From positions 1 through 44,566 of the forward strand of contig CAZWUL010000006.1 in the NCBI GenBank assembly GCA_964636625.1: a stretch of DNA of 44,566 nt, written 5' to 3'. How positions within the stretch are numbered: the first letter of the stretch is position 1; each line of letters opens with the position of its first letter. Positions 24,469 through 33,849 of the stretch are shown here, piece by piece. This DNA comes from CAZWUL01 sp964636625. GTDB taxonomy: Bacteria; Atribacterota; Phoenicimicrobiia; Phoenicimicrobiales; Stramentimicrobiaceae. The notes under the pieces were generated by a model. It had not been told where the DNA came from and did no database searches. It was given only the letters and a program-made list of their open reading frames with translations. The position numbers were made by a program, and so were the translations under genes.

Positions 24469-26295
24469 ATGTGCGGAATAATTGGATACATTGGAGATAG
24501 AGAAGCTTTACCAGTACTGATGCAAGGATTGAGGAAACTTGAATACAGAGGTTATGATTCTGCTGGTATAGCTATATTAAATGGTAGTAAAAATATAAAT
24601 ATTAAAAAATGTAAAGGCAGGATAAGATATCTTGAAAATATAATAGAAGAAAAGCAGTTAAAAGGGAATTTAGGATTAGGGCACACAAGATGGGCTACCC
24701 ATGGAAAGCCAAATGATGTTAATGCGCACCCTCATTTTTCTGCTGATAATGAAGTTGTGGTAGTTCATAATGGTATAATTGAGAACTATTTATCCTTTAA
24801 AGAAAGCCTGATTAATAGTGGATATAATTTTTTATCTGACACAGATACCGAAGTGTTGCCACATCTAATAAAACAGAACTATAAAGATGATATTACAGAA
24901 GCGGTAAGAGAAGCCCTAAAAATGGTTCAAGGCTCTTATGCATTAGGAATAATATCAAAAATGGAACCAGACAAAATAGTTGCCTCAAGAAGCGGTAGTC
25001 CTCTTGTGATAGGAATAGGAGACAATGAAATGTTTTTAGCATCAGATATCCCGGCACTATTAAATTATACAAGAAGAGTTATATTTTTAGATGAAAATGA
25101 AATAGCTACCATAGGAAAAAATTATGTCAGAGTGACTAACCTAAAAGGGGAAGAAATTAAAAAGAAAATAATCGAAATTGAATGGAATTCTGAAATGGCT
25201 GAAAAGGATGGTTATAAACACTTTATGTTAAAAGAAATTTTACAGCAACCCTCAGTCATTAGAAAAAATTTAAGTAAATACATACACTCAGGAAAAGTAC
25301 ATTTGCCAGATATAAATTTAGAACAGAGCATAATCGATAAATTAGAAAAAATTCACATTATAGCATGTGGAACTGCTTCATATGCTTCCCTTGTGGGCAA
25401 ATATGCAATAGAAAGCCTTGCAGGAATACCTGTAGAAGTAGATTTTGCATCTGAATTTCGGTATAAAAAACAACTGTTAAAGAAAAATTCATTGGGCATA
25501 GTTGTGTCTCAATCAGGAGAAACTGCTGACACAATTGCCGCAATGCGATCTTGTAAGGATAAGCTTTGTTCTGTATTGGCAATTGCAAATGTTAGAGGGA
25601 GCACTATAAGTAGAGAAGCAGACCAGGTAATGTATATAAATGCTGGACCCGAAATTGGTGTTGCCTCAACGAAGGCCTTTATCGGTCAAATACTCTCATT
25701 ATACTTACTGGCAATACATTTAGGGAAAAAAAGAAAAGTGCTTTCTGACAGGGAAGAAAAAAAAATTGTTAAAGAAATAATGAAAATACCGCAAAAAATT
25801 GATATGATTTTAAGTAAGGAAGAATTGATAAGGAGAATAGCTCATGATTTTGCAATATATAAGCATTTCTTGTTTTTAGGTAGAGATATTAATTTCCCAA
25901 TTGCTTTAGAAGGTGCCTTGAAATTAAAAGAAATATCTTATGTGCATGCAGAGGCTTATCCCGCAGGAGAGATGAAACATGGACCCATAGCATTGCTGGA
26001 TAAAGATTTTCCAGTTGTTGCGATTTCCCCGAAAGATCATATATATCAGAAAATGATTAACAACATAAAGGAAGTTACTGCCAGAGAAGCTTCGGTTATA
26101 GCTATAGCAACTGAAGGTGACGAAGAAATCAATGCAGTGGCCGATAAAGTTATTTATATTCCTGAAGTTCCGGAAATATTGTATCCATTGTTAACAGTTG
26201 TTCCTTTGCAACTTTTAGCATATTATATTGCAGATATTCTTGGCAAGGATATCGATAAACCAAGAAATCTTGCTAAAAGCGTAACAGTAGAATAG
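24469..26295 (+). CDS. glmS: Glutamine-fructose-6-phosphate aminotransferase
   Basis: This 608-aa enzyme makes glucosamine-6-phosphate, the first step to UDP-GlcNAc. After removal of Met the mature protein begins with the catalytic cysteine (MCGIIGYIGD). The glutaminase domain contains HTRWATHGKP, and two SIS domains follow (SQSGETADT in the first). The C-terminus DKPRNLAKSVTVE is canonical. An in-frame ATG at 24433 is rejected because it would bury the catalytic Cys. AAGAAAGGA is the ribosome-binding site. Confidence 0.97.
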   Translation: MCGIIGYIGDREALPVLMQGLRKLEYRGYDSAGIAILNGSKNINIKKCKGRIRYLENIIEEKQLKGNLGLGHTRWATHGKPNDVNAHPHFSADNEVVVVHNGIIENYLSFKESLINSGYNFLSDTDTEVLPHLIKQNYKDDITEAVREALKMVQGSYALGIISKMEPDKIVASRSGSPLVIGIGDNEMFLASDIPALLNYTRRVIFLDENEIATIGKNYVRVTNLKGEEIKKKIIEIEWNSEMAEKDGYKHFMLKEILQQPSVIRKNLSKYIHSGKVHLPDINLEQSIIDKLEKIHIIACGTASYASLVGKYAIESLAGIPVEVDFASEFRYKKQLLKKNSLGIVVSQSGETADTIAAMRSCKDKLCSVLAIANVRGSTISREADQVMYINAGPEIGVASTKAFIGQILSLYLLAIHLGKKRKVLSDREEKKIVKEIMKIPQKIDMILSKEELIRRIAHDFAIYKHFLFLGRDINFPIALEGALKLKEISYVHAEAYPAGEMKHGPIALLDKDFPVVAISPKDHIYQKMINNIKEVTAREASVIAIATEGDEEINAVADKVIYIPEVPEILYPLLTVVPLQLLAYYIADILGKDIDKPRNLAKSVTVE

Positions 26296-26354
26296 AATAA
26301 ATCAGCACCGGAATAAATTTTAAATATGCCGGCGCTACTTGTATAATTAAAATA

Positions 26355-26393
26355 TTTTCCCCTAAATGGCTATCAGATTTGGCCAGGGGAAAA
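26355..26393 (+). terminator. Possible terminator after glmS
   Basis: TTTTCCCCT (26355-26363) pairs with AGGGGAAAA (26385-26393), with an inner TGGC/GCCA pairing. A short TTTAATATATTT follows, so it is a modest terminator between glmS and acpS. A second, imperfect GC-rich pairing lies about 40 bp upstream. Confidence 0.4.
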
Positions 26394-26435
26394 TTTAATA
26401 TATTTAAAATTAAAAGAAAAAACTTTAGGTGAAAA

Positions 26436-26813
26436 ATGATTTTTGGCACCGGAATTGACGTGGTTAATATTTATAGAATAAAAAAGATAATAAAAAAATG
26501 GGAAAACCGTTTCCTGAAAAAGATATATACTGATAATGAAATTGAGTATTGTGAGAAGAAAGACCATACCTGTTACCATTCTTTTGCAGGAATATTTGCT
26601 GCCAAGGAAGCATTCGCTAAAGCGCTTGGAACGGGTTTTCGTGATATTAAATGGAAAGATATCGAGATTAGTAATAATGCTTTGGGTAAACCGAGTATTA
26701 ATTTATCAGGTGGTCTGAAAAAGATGTTTAAAGGAAAGAAAATGGAAAATACCCATTTATCCATATCTCATACCAAAGAAATAGCAATAGCAATGGTTAT
26801 TATTGAAAAATAA
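26436..26813 (+). CDS. acpS: Holo-[acyl-carrier-protein] synthase
   Basis: This 125-aa enzyme transfers the phosphopantetheine arm of CoA to acyl carrier protein. GTGIDVVNIYRI at the start and FAAKEAFAKALGTGF hold the metal- and CoA-binding acidic residues of the family. TTAGGTGA precedes the ATG. The acpS-alr neighbourhood is common in Bacillota. Confidence 0.95.
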   Translation: MIFGTGIDVVNIYRIKKIIKKWENRFLKKIYTDNEIEYCEKKDHTCYHSFAGIFAAKEAFAKALGTGFRDIKWKDIEISNNALGKPSINLSGGLKKMFKGKKMENTHLSISHTKEIAIAMVIIEK

Positions 26814-26881
26814 TCTAATAGACTATATTTATGAGAATAACCAAAGGATAATTGAATAAAATTTTTTATAAAGGAGATAGA

Positions 26882-28069
26882 ATGATAGAGAAATTAGGTT
26901 CAACATGGGTTGAAGTAAATTTGGATGCAGCAAAGCAAAATATTTTAAATATTAGAAAATTTGTAGGCAAAAATGTTCAAATTATGGGAGTTGTAAAAGC
27001 AAATGCATATGGACATGATTTGCCAGAAATTTCAAAAATTATACTTGGAAATGGAGCCGACCAACTTGCGGTAGCTAGAATTGAAGAGGCAATTTTATTA
27101 AGAAATAATAATATTAAAGCTCCAATATTAGTATTAAATGTTCCCTTAAGAGAACATTTAGATTTGTATTTAAAGCATAATATCATGCCTACCATAAGCG
27201 ATTTGGACACAGTTGAAGCTTTAGAGAAAAATGCTTTTCTAGCAAAAAAGAAAATAGGAATACATGTAAAAATAGAAACAGGAATGGGAAGAATCGGGAT
27301 TAAAGCGGAAAAATCATTACATTTCCTAAAAAAATTAAAAAACATGAAGTTTATCAATGTACAAGGAATATATACACATTTTTCAACAGCCGATGAAGAA
27401 AATAAAAAATATACTGAATATCAGTTTAAAAGTTTTTGTAATGTTATGAATGAAATAAAAAGTAGCAATATAGAAATACCTTTTTATCACGTTGCTAATA
27501 GTGGCACCATTCTTGATTTGCCGAATATGTGGTTAGATATGGTTAGACCGGGTTGCATTTTATATGGATATTATCCTTCAAGCGAGGTCACTAAAAGCAT
27601 AAAACTATTTCCGGTAATGTCTTTTAAAACACGAATTGCCTTTATTAAAAATGTACATGCAAGTAGTTTTATCGGCTATGGAAATACCTATAAAACAAAC
27701 AGGGAGACGATAGTTGCGACTTTACCAGTAGGTTATGCGGATGGCTATCCCAGGCAGCTATCCAACAGGGGAAAAGTGCTGGTTAATGGGATCGAGGCAC
27801 CGATAATTGGCAGAATATGTATGGACCAGACAATGATTGATATAACTGATATTCCTAACAATATAACTGTTGGTGATGAGGTTGTATTGCTGGGAGAGCA
27901 GAAGGGAAACAAAATAACAGTTGAAAAAATTGCAGAGCTATTAGATACTATTGCTGATGAAGTGGTAAATATAACAGATAAGGGTAGAGTGGCCAAACTG
28001 TTTATTAAAGATAAAAAACCATGGAAAATTAAAAATATTTTAGGTGAATATTATATAAATGGAAAATAA
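26882..28069 (+). CDS. alr: Alanine racemase
   Basis: This 395-aa PLP enzyme supplies D-alanine for peptidoglycan. The PLP-binding lysine is K39 in VVKANAYGHD, and the second catalytic residue is the tyrosine in FIGYGNTYKTNRE. I chose the ATG at 26882 because AAAGGAGAT is correctly spaced; an in-frame ATG at 26852 would add ten residues covering that site. It overlaps the start of tsaE by 11 bp. Confidence 0.96.
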   Translation: MIEKLGSTWVEVNLDAAKQNILNIRKFVGKNVQIMGVVKANAYGHDLPEISKIILGNGADQLAVARIEEAILLRNNNIKAPILVLNVPLREHLDLYLKHNIMPTISDLDTVEALEKNAFLAKKKIGIHVKIETGMGRIGIKAEKSLHFLKKLKNMKFINVQGIYTHFSTADEENKKYTEYQFKSFCNVMNEIKSSNIEIPFYHVANSGTILDLPNMWLDMVRPGCILYGYYPSSEVTKSIKLFPVMSFKTRIAFIKNVHASSFIGYGNTYKTNRETIVATLPVGYADGYPRQLSNRGKVLVNGIEAPIIGRICMDQTMIDITDIPNNITVGDEVVLLGEQKGNKITVEKIAELLDTIADEVVNITDKGRVAKLFIKDKKPWKIKNILGEYYINGK

Positions 28070-28541
28070 TAAGAGAAGTTGTGGGGCTATTACTTATATA
28101 AGCAATAGCCCGGTACAGACATTTTCTTTGGGTAAAAAATTGGGAATGCTTCTTAAAAAAGGAGATTTAATTGCATTAGATGGAGACCTGGGAGCCGGAA
28201 AAACTTGTTTAATTCAGGGTATAACTCACGGATTAAAAAGTAAGTCCAATGCTTCAAGCCCCTCTTTTTCTATTATTAAAGAATATCAAGGTAATATACC
28301 AATATATCACTTTGATTTATATAGACTTAACCACCAAGAAGAAATTGAAGAATTGGGATATGAAGAATACTTTTATGGGAATGGAATTACACTAATTGAA
28401 TGGGCAAATAAGATAAAAAATTATTTGCCAGATGAATTATTGTTGGTCAAAATAAAAATGAGTAAGGAATATCTAAAAAGGACTATCATTTTTAAGCCAA
28501 TTGGGGATGGATACAGGAATTTGATGGAGGAGTTAAAATAA
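28059..28541 (+). CDS. tsaE: t6A biosynthesis ATPase TsaE
   Basis: This 160-aa P-loop protein (GDLGAGKT at 42-49) works with TsaB and TsaD to attach the threonylcarbamoyl group to A37 of ANN-decoding tRNAs. The YHFDLYRL and EWANKI segments are typical. The ATG lies inside the end of alr. The N-terminal dozen residues are not conserved, so a later start cannot be excluded. Confidence 0.93.
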   Translation: MENNKRSCGAITYISNSPVQTFSLGKKLGMLLKKGDLIALDGDLGAGKTCLIQGITHGLKSKSNASSPSFSIIKEYQGNIPIYHFDLYRLNHQEEIEELGYEEYFYGNGITLIEWANKIKNYLPDELLLVKIKMSKEYLKRTIIFKPIGDGYRNLMEELK

Positions 28542-28542
28542 T

Positions 28543-29286
28543 TTGAAAATATTGGGAATCGACACAACTACTGATATTTTGAGTTTAGCAATTGTTGAGA
28601 GTAAAAAAATTATTTTTGATTATATGGTTAGTACACCAGAAATTACGCATTCTTCTATGCTTGTTCTTTCATTAAGAGAGATAATGAAAATTACCAGAGT
28701 TAATATAAACGAATTAGGCGGTATTGCTGTTTCTATTGGGCCAGGTTCTTTTACTGGATTAAGAGTTGGGCTTGCTACTGCTAAAGGATTAGCTTTCTCG
28801 CTTTCAATACCAATTATAGGAGTAAATTCTTTGGATGCCTATGCATTAAGGTGGAATGAATTACCTGGCATATTATGTCCGATTATCAAAGCAAGACAAG
28901 ATGATTATTATTTTACATTTTTTAAAAAAGAAAAAAATAATGACCGGTTAATCAGACTAGAGGATTATCAATGTCTGGATTGGATGAGCATTAATAGAAT
29001 TTTTGATAAATATAATGAAAAAATATTTGTTTTTGGAGAAGGATTGGGAGAAGTTATCAGTGATAATCAAACTAAATATTTTAAGGAAGATAAAGTTGTT
29101 TTAGTTGTAAGAGAACAAGAACCCCCAGGGGCTAGAAATATTGCCCTGATGGGACAAGAAAGATTATTACAAAACAAAGAAGATGATGTATATAAAATAT
29201 CTCCCTTTTATATAAAAAAATCTGCAGCAGAACAAAAAAGAAAAGAGCTCAAAATACGACAGAAAGATATTAATCAAGATGACTAA
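28543..29286 (+). CDS. tsaB: t6A biosynthesis protein TsaB
   Basis: This 247-aa ASKHA-fold partner of TsaD begins MKILGIDTTTDILSLAIVE and contains the family block GPGSFTGLRVGLATAKGLAF. The start is TTG behind GGAGGAG in the end of tsaE. It overlaps tsaD by 8 bp. The acetyltransferase gene rimI, often found between tsaB and tsaD, is absent. Confidence 0.94.
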   Translation: MKILGIDTTTDILSLAIVESKKIIFDYMVSTPEITHSSMLVLSLREIMKITRVNINELGGIAVSIGPGSFTGLRVGLATAKGLAFSLSIPIIGVNSLDAYALRWNELPGILCPIIKARQDDYYFTFFKKEKNNDRLIRLEDYQCLDWMSINRIFDKYNEKIFVFGEGLGEVISDNQTKYFKEDKVVLVVREQEPPGARNIALMGQERLLQNKEDDVYKISPFYIKKSAAEQKRKELKIRQKDINQDD

Positions 29287-30280
29287 AAAGATAATCCTAG
29301 GAATTGAAACAACCTGTGATGAAACATCTGTAGCAGTTGTTGAAAATGGAGAAAAAATACTGTCAAATATTATTGCTTCACAGGTAAAAATTCATCAAAA
29401 ATATGGTGGTGTGGTCCCTGAAATAGCATCCAGAGAACACATGAAAAATATTCTTATTATCTGTGCAGAGGCATTGAAAAAAGCAGGTATATTATTAAAG
29501 AATATTGATGGTATAGCAATTGCAAATGGGCCTGGTTTAAAAGGATCATTGCTTGTTGGATTATCTTTTGCAAAGGCAGTATCGTTTGCACTGGACAAAC
29601 CTTTAATTGGTGTTAACCATATCGAAGGCCACATATATGCAAACTTTCTAGTACATAAAAATATAGAGTTCCCATTTATTTCTTTAATTGTTTCCGGTGG
29701 ACATACGTCATTAATATTAGTCAACGAAATAGGTCATCTTAAAATTTTAGGTACAACTAGAGACGATGCTGCTGGGGAAGTTTTTGATAAAATTGCGAAA
29801 TATCTAAATTTGGGCTATCCAGGAGGGCCTATTATTGAAAAACTGGCTTTAAAAGGAGGGAAAAATGCTATCATATTCCCACGTCCTTTGACAAAAACGC
29901 CTAATTTAGATTTTAGTTTTAGTGGTTTAAAAACTGCAGTAATATATTTTGTAAATGAAAAGAAAAAAATGCAAGGAGAGCTAAAAGTTGAGGATATCTG
30001 TGCATCTTTTCAACAGGCAGTCATTGAAACTTTGATTCACAAAACACTAATAGCTACTGAGAAGCACAGGATTAACGCCATTGTTGTTGGAGGGGGAGTT
30101 GCTGCTAATGAATCATTAAGAAGGGAAATGTTGAAAGCTGGCAAAACATATAATAAAAAAATATACTTTCCATCCAAAGAATTATGTACTGATAATGCTG
30201 CCATGATTGCTGTGGTCGGATATTATAAATTAATGAAAGGATTTTCTGATTCTTTTTACTTAGATGTTTATACGGGATAA
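29279..30280 (+). CDS. tsaD: tRNA threonylcarbamoyltransferase TsaD
   Basis: This 333-aa enzyme transfers the threonylcarbamoyl moiety to tRNA A37. The N-terminus ILGIETTCDETSVAVV, the metal-binding histidines H114 and H118 in NHIEGHIYAN, and the C-terminal VVGGGVAANESLRRE are all diagnostic. Length is normal. It ends the alr-tsaEBD run; groES follows after 200 bp. Confidence 0.96.
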   Translation: MTKKIILGIETTCDETSVAVVENGEKILSNIIASQVKIHQKYGGVVPEIASREHMKNILIICAEALKKAGILLKNIDGIAIANGPGLKGSLLVGLSFAKAVSFALDKPLIGVNHIEGHIYANFLVHKNIEFPFISLIVSGGHTSLILVNEIGHLKILGTTRDDAAGEVFDKIAKYLNLGYPGGPIIEKLALKGGKNAIIFPRPLTKTPNLDFSFSGLKTAVIYFVNEKKKMQGELKVEDICASFQQAVIETLIHKTLIATEKHRINAIVVGGGVAANESLRREMLKAGKTYNKKIYFPSKELCTDNAAMIAVVGYYKLMKGFSDSFYLDVYTG

Positions 30281-30378
30281 TTATAGAGCTATTTCAAAGA
30301 ATAGGGATATATTATAATATCAAAACAGTTAATAAAGATATTTATGCCAAAAAAGCTTTAAATACTCGTAAATGGTGT

Positions 30379-30405
30379 TTGCAAAATAATAACACATTAT
30401 ATAAT
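30379..30405 (+). promoter_or_regulatory. Candidate promoter for groES-groEL
   Basis: TTGCAA (30379-30384) and TATAAT (30400-30405) are separated by 15 bp; TAATAT at 30402 would give 17 bp. They lie just upstream of the CIRCE operator, so a bound HrcA repressor would cover the start of transcription. Confidence 0.55.
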
Positions 30406-30420
30406 ATAGTAAAGGAAATT

Positions 30421-30447
30421 TTAGCACTCTCACTGTGAGAGTGCTAA
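30421..30447 (+). promoter_or_regulatory. CIRCE operator (HrcA binding site)
   Basis: TTAGCACTC, nine bases, GAGTGCTAA: this is an exact match to the CIRCE inverted repeat recognised by the heat-shock repressor HrcA. It lies about 33 bp upstream of the groES start. It predicts HrcA-controlled groE expression; hrcA is outside the window. Confidence 0.97.
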
Positions 30448-30480
30448 ATATTTTAAAAAATCATTTGAGGAGGAATAGAT

Positions 30481-30783
30481 ATGGATATCAAAAAAATTAA
30501 ACCCTTAGGTGACCGCATACTGGTTAAACCACTTGTGGAAGAAGAAAAAACCAAAGGCGGTATCGTGTTGCCGGACACGGTATCTAAAGAAAAACCGCAG
30601 GTAGGCGAAGTGCTGGCAGTTGGTCCAGGAAGAACAAATGAAGATGGTAAAACATTCCCAATGAACTTCAAAAAGGGCGATAAAGTAGTTTATGCAAAGT
30701 ATTCAGGTACTGATTTAAAAGACGAAAGTGATGAAGATTATCTGCTTCTTAGTGAAAAAGATATTCTGGCTATCTTAGGATAG
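30481..30783 (+). CDS. groES: Co-chaperonin GroES
   Basis: This 100-aa Cpn10 caps the GroEL cavity. KPLGDRILVKPL, the mobile loop region EEEKTKGGIVLPDT and the C-terminal EDYLLLSEKDILAIL are visible. GAGGAGG precedes the ATG. It forms an operon with groEL, 74 bp downstream, under CIRCE control. Confidence 0.97.
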   Translation: MDIKKIKPLGDRILVKPLVEEEKTKGGIVLPDTVSKEKPQVGEVLAVGPGRTNEDGKTFPMNFKKGDKVVYAKYSGTDLKDESDEDYLLLSEKDILAILG

Positions 30784-30857
30784 ATGTCATTGAGCGATTA
30801 AAAATTTAATTTACTAAATAGAAAACAATAACAATTGTTTAAGGAGGAAGAATTATC

Positions 30858-32501
30858 ATGGCAAAACAATTTAAGTTTGATGAAGGCGCTAGAAATGCTT
30901 TAAAACGCGGTGCAGATACTTTAGCTGATAGCGTAAAAATTACCCTGGGACCGAAAGGTAGAAATGTAGTATTAGAAAAGAAATATGGTTCTCCTACTAT
31001 TACCAATGACGGAGTTACTATTGCTAGAGAGATTGAGGTAGAAGATCCATTTGAAAATATGGGTGCTCAATTTGTAAAAGAAGTAGCTACAAAGACAAAT
31101 GATATTGCAGGAGATGGAACTACAACCGCAACAGTATTAGCTCAGGAAATATTGCACGAGGGCTTAAGGAATGTCGCTGCTGGTGCAAATCCCATGCTGC
31201 TGAGAAGAGGAATTCAAAAAGCAGTTGAAAAAGCTGTTGAAGAAATTAAAAAGTTAAGCATTGAAATTAAAGATAAAGAGTCTATAGCAAATGTAGCGTC
31301 AAATTCTGCTGCTGATAGAGAAATTGGCAATATTATTGCTGATGCTATGGAAAAAGTTGGTAAAGACGGGGTAATAACTGTCGAAGAATCAAAGACAATG
31401 GGAACAACTCTTGATGTTGTTGAAGGAATGCAATTTGACAAAGGATATATTTCCCCATACATGGTTACCGATGCTGAAAGAATGGAAGCCTTACTTGAAG
31501 ACCCTTTAATTTTAATCACAGATAGCAAAATAAGTAACATGAAAGGACTTTTACCTATTTTGGAAAAAGTCGCCCAAATGGGTAAACCTCTGTTTATAAT
31601 TGCCGAAGATATAGAAGGCGAAGCACTGGCAACTTTAGTTGTTAATAAAATTAGAGGTACTCTAAATTGTGTTGCTGTCAAAGCCCCCGGTTTTGGTGAC
31701 AGAAGAAAAGAAATGCTTGCTGATATTGCTACTGTAACCGGTGGCCAGGTTATCTCTGAAGAAGTGGGTTTAAAATTGGAAAATGCTGATGTAGCTATGC
31801 TTGGAAATGCTCATCAAGTAAAAGCCAACAAAGAAGAAACCATTATTGTTGGTGGCAAAGGTAATGTAGAAGATATTAAGAAGAGGGAAGCACAGATACG
31901 AGCACAAATAGAAGAAAGCACATCTGATTATGATAAAGAGAAATTACAGGAAAGATTAGGCAAATTAGTTGGTGGAGTTGCAGTAATTAATGTTGGTGCT
32001 GCTACCGAAACAGAGTTAAAAGAAAAGAAACATAGAGTAGAGGATGCCTTATCTGCTACTAAAGCAGCTGTTGAAGAAGGTATTGTTGCCGGTGGCGGAA
32101 CTGTGCTTATTAATATTATTCCTGAATTAGAAAAATTCAAACTGGAAGGCGATGAACAACTTGCAGTAAAAATAATCAAAAAAGCCCTGGAAGAACCTAC
32201 TAAACAAATTGCAAAAAATGCAGGTTATGAAGGTTCTGTTATTGTTGAAAAATTAAGAGGAAAAGATAAAGGAATCGGATTTGATGCCGCTGAAGGTGAA
32301 TTTGTAGATATGGTCAAAAAAGGGATTATCGACCCAACTAAAGTAACACGTTCTGCTTTGCAAAATGCTGCAAGTATCGCTGGAATGGTGCTTACTACAG
32401 AATGTTTAATTGCTGATAAACCTGAAGAAAAGAAGGATTCTCCAGCTATGCCAGGCGGAGGCGGAATGCCAGGTGGAATGCCAGGCGGCGGAATGTACTA
32501 A
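30858..32501 (+). CDS. groEL: Chaperonin GroEL
   Basis: This 547-aa Cpn60 subunit contains the nucleotide-binding segments KITLGPKGRNVVLEKKYG and NDIAGDGTTTATVLAQEI and the equatorial block GIVAGGGTVLI. The C-terminal tail is the usual flexible glycine-methionine repeat, ending GGMPGGMPGGGMY. AAGGAGGAAG lies upstream. Its G+C is slightly above the neighbours', as expected for a highly expressed gene. Confidence 0.98.
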   Translation: MAKQFKFDEGARNALKRGADTLADSVKITLGPKGRNVVLEKKYGSPTITNDGVTIAREIEVEDPFENMGAQFVKEVATKTNDIAGDGTTTATVLAQEILHEGLRNVAAGANPMLLRRGIQKAVEKAVEEIKKLSIEIKDKESIANVASNSAADREIGNIIADAMEKVGKDGVITVEESKTMGTTLDVVEGMQFDKGYISPYMVTDAERMEALLEDPLILITDSKISNMKGLLPILEKVAQMGKPLFIIAEDIEGEALATLVVNKIRGTLNCVAVKAPGFGDRRKEMLADIATVTGGQVISEEVGLKLENADVAMLGNAHQVKANKEETIIVGGKGNVEDIKKREAQIRAQIEESTSDYDKEKLQERLGKLVGGVAVINVGAATETELKEKKHRVEDALSATKAAVEEGIVAGGGTVLINIIPELEKFKLEGDEQLAVKIIKKALEEPTKQIAKNAGYEGSVIVEKLRGKDKGIGFDAAEGEFVDMVKKGIIDPTKVTRSALQNAASIAGMVLTTECLIADKPEEKKDSPAMPGGGGMPGGMPGGGMY

Positions 32502-32556
32502 TTAGTAAAGATATTATTAATAAATATATAATAATTTCTTTACTAATGATTATTAC

Positions 32557-32600
32557 AATAAAAAAGACCTTTTCTTATAATAGAAAGGGTCTTTTTTATT
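32557..32600. terminator. Bidirectional terminator between groEL and ald
   Basis: AATAAAAAAGACCTTTTCT (32557-32575) pairs with AGAAAGGGTCTTTTTTATT (32582-32600) over 19 bp with one G-U pair. The T-run on the right serves groEL, and the A-run on the left serves the convergent ald transcript. It marks the switch from rightward to leftward genes. Confidence 0.85.
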
Positions 32601-32633
32601 GTGTCTTGTCAAAAACTATAAGTATATTATTTA

Positions 32634-33749
32634 TTATCCATACAATTCATCAATAGGATAATATTTTAAATCAAAAGCATCTGCAACTGGCTTATAGGTT
32701 ATTTTCCCATTGATAATATTAAGTCCTTTAGCGATTGCCGGGTTACTGATAATGGCTTTTTGAACCCCTTTATTGGAAATTTCCAGGGCATAAGGTAAAG
32801 TGGCATTTGTTAAAGCAAATGTGGACGTTCTGGCAAAGGCACCAGGCATATTGGTTACACAATAATGGAGTACACCATGAATTTTAAAGGTTGGATTACT
32901 ATGAGAAGTTGGCTTACTGGTTTGAATACATCCTCCCTGGTCGATGGCAACATCTACAATGACTGAGTTAGGTTGCATTGACTTAATCATTTTTTCTGTA
33001 ACTAATTTGGGTGCTGCCGCTCCAGGAATAAGAACTGCGCCTATTACCGCATCTGCATCTTGGATTTCCTTTTCAATATTATGCTGATTGGAAATGATAA
33101 AATTCACATTTTTGGGCATAATATCATCAAGGTATTTTAGACGGTCCAAACTAATATCAAAAATAGTGACATTAGCACCGATGCCTGCTGTAACTTTGGC
33201 AGCATTGGTTCCAACTGTTCCACCACCAATGACCAGCACTTTGGCTGGCTTAACACCAGGAACACCCCCCATTAAAACTCCTTTCCCGCCGTAGGGAAGG
33301 GCTAAAAAGTAAGCTGCTACATGTCCGGCCATTTTTCCCGCCACCTCACTCATAGGAGACAAGAGTGGTAAGTTTCTATTTGGGGTTTCTACTGTTTCAT
33401 AAGCAATGCAGATACTATTACTATCTATCATTCCTTGAGTTAATTCCCGTGATGCGGCAAAATGAAAATAGGTAAAAACAATCTGTCCTGGTTTGATTAA
33501 CGGATACTCACTGGACATTGGTTCTTTGACCTTCATAATCATATCAGATTGTTCAAAAATCTGCTCAGCCATATCTAGAATAGAAGCACCGGCATCTCGA
33601 TATTCCTGATCCAAAATTCCACTACCGATCCCCGCATTTTTTTGAACTATTACCTTATGTCCAGCTAATGTAAATGCTTTGACGCCTGCTGGTGTAATGG
33701 CAACCCGGTTTTCATTATTTTTAATTTCTTTAGGTACACCAATTATCAT
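32634..33749 (-). CDS. ald: Alanine dehydrogenase
   Basis: This 371-aa enzyme oxidises L-alanine to pyruvate and ammonia with NAD+. The N-terminus MIIGVPKEIKNNENRVAITP carries R15; K75 (MKVKEP) and H96 (YFHFA) match the family's pyruvate-binding and catalytic residues. VLVIGGGTVGTNAAKV is the NAD fold. ACAAGGAGGAA is the ribosome-binding site. It lies downstream of agcS, so uptake and deamination of alanine are linked. Confidence 0.97.
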   Translation of the reverse strand: MIIGVPKEIKNNENRVAITPAGVKAFTLAGHKVIVQKNAGIGSGILDQEYRDAGASILDMAEQIFEQSDMIMKVKEPMSSEYPLIKPGQIVFTYFHFAASRELTQGMIDSNSICIAYETVETPNRNLPLLSPMSEVAGKMAGHVAAYFLALPYGGKGVLMGGVPGVKPAKVLVIGGGTVGTNAAKVTAGIGANVTIFDISLDRLKYLDDIMPKNVNFIISNQHNIEKEIQDADAVIGAVLIPGAAAPKLVTEKMIKSMQPNSVIVDVAIDQGGCIQTSKPTSHSNPTFKIHGVLHYCVTNMPGAFARTSTFALTNATLPYALEISNKGVQKAIISNPAIAKGLNIINGKITYKPVADAFDLKYYPIDELYG

Positions 33750-33776
33750 TAGATATATATTCCTCCTTGTAAAATA

Positions 33777-33831
33777 ATGGTATAGGGTAAGGACATAATA
33801 TAGTATACAATATCATCTAACCCTATACCAT
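33777..33831 (-). terminator. 12-bp inverted repeat between agcS and ald (attenuator or operator)
   Basis: ATGGTATAGGGT (33777-33788) and ACCCTATACCAT (33820-33831) are perfect reverse complements around a 31-nt AT-rich spacer. On the - strand only TATTTT follows, a poor T-run. It may partially end agcS transcription, or be an operator, since the spacer contains -10-like TATACTAT. It lies 28 bp upstream of the ald start. Confidence 0.5.
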
Positions 33832-33849
33832 CAAATTGAAATAAAAAAA

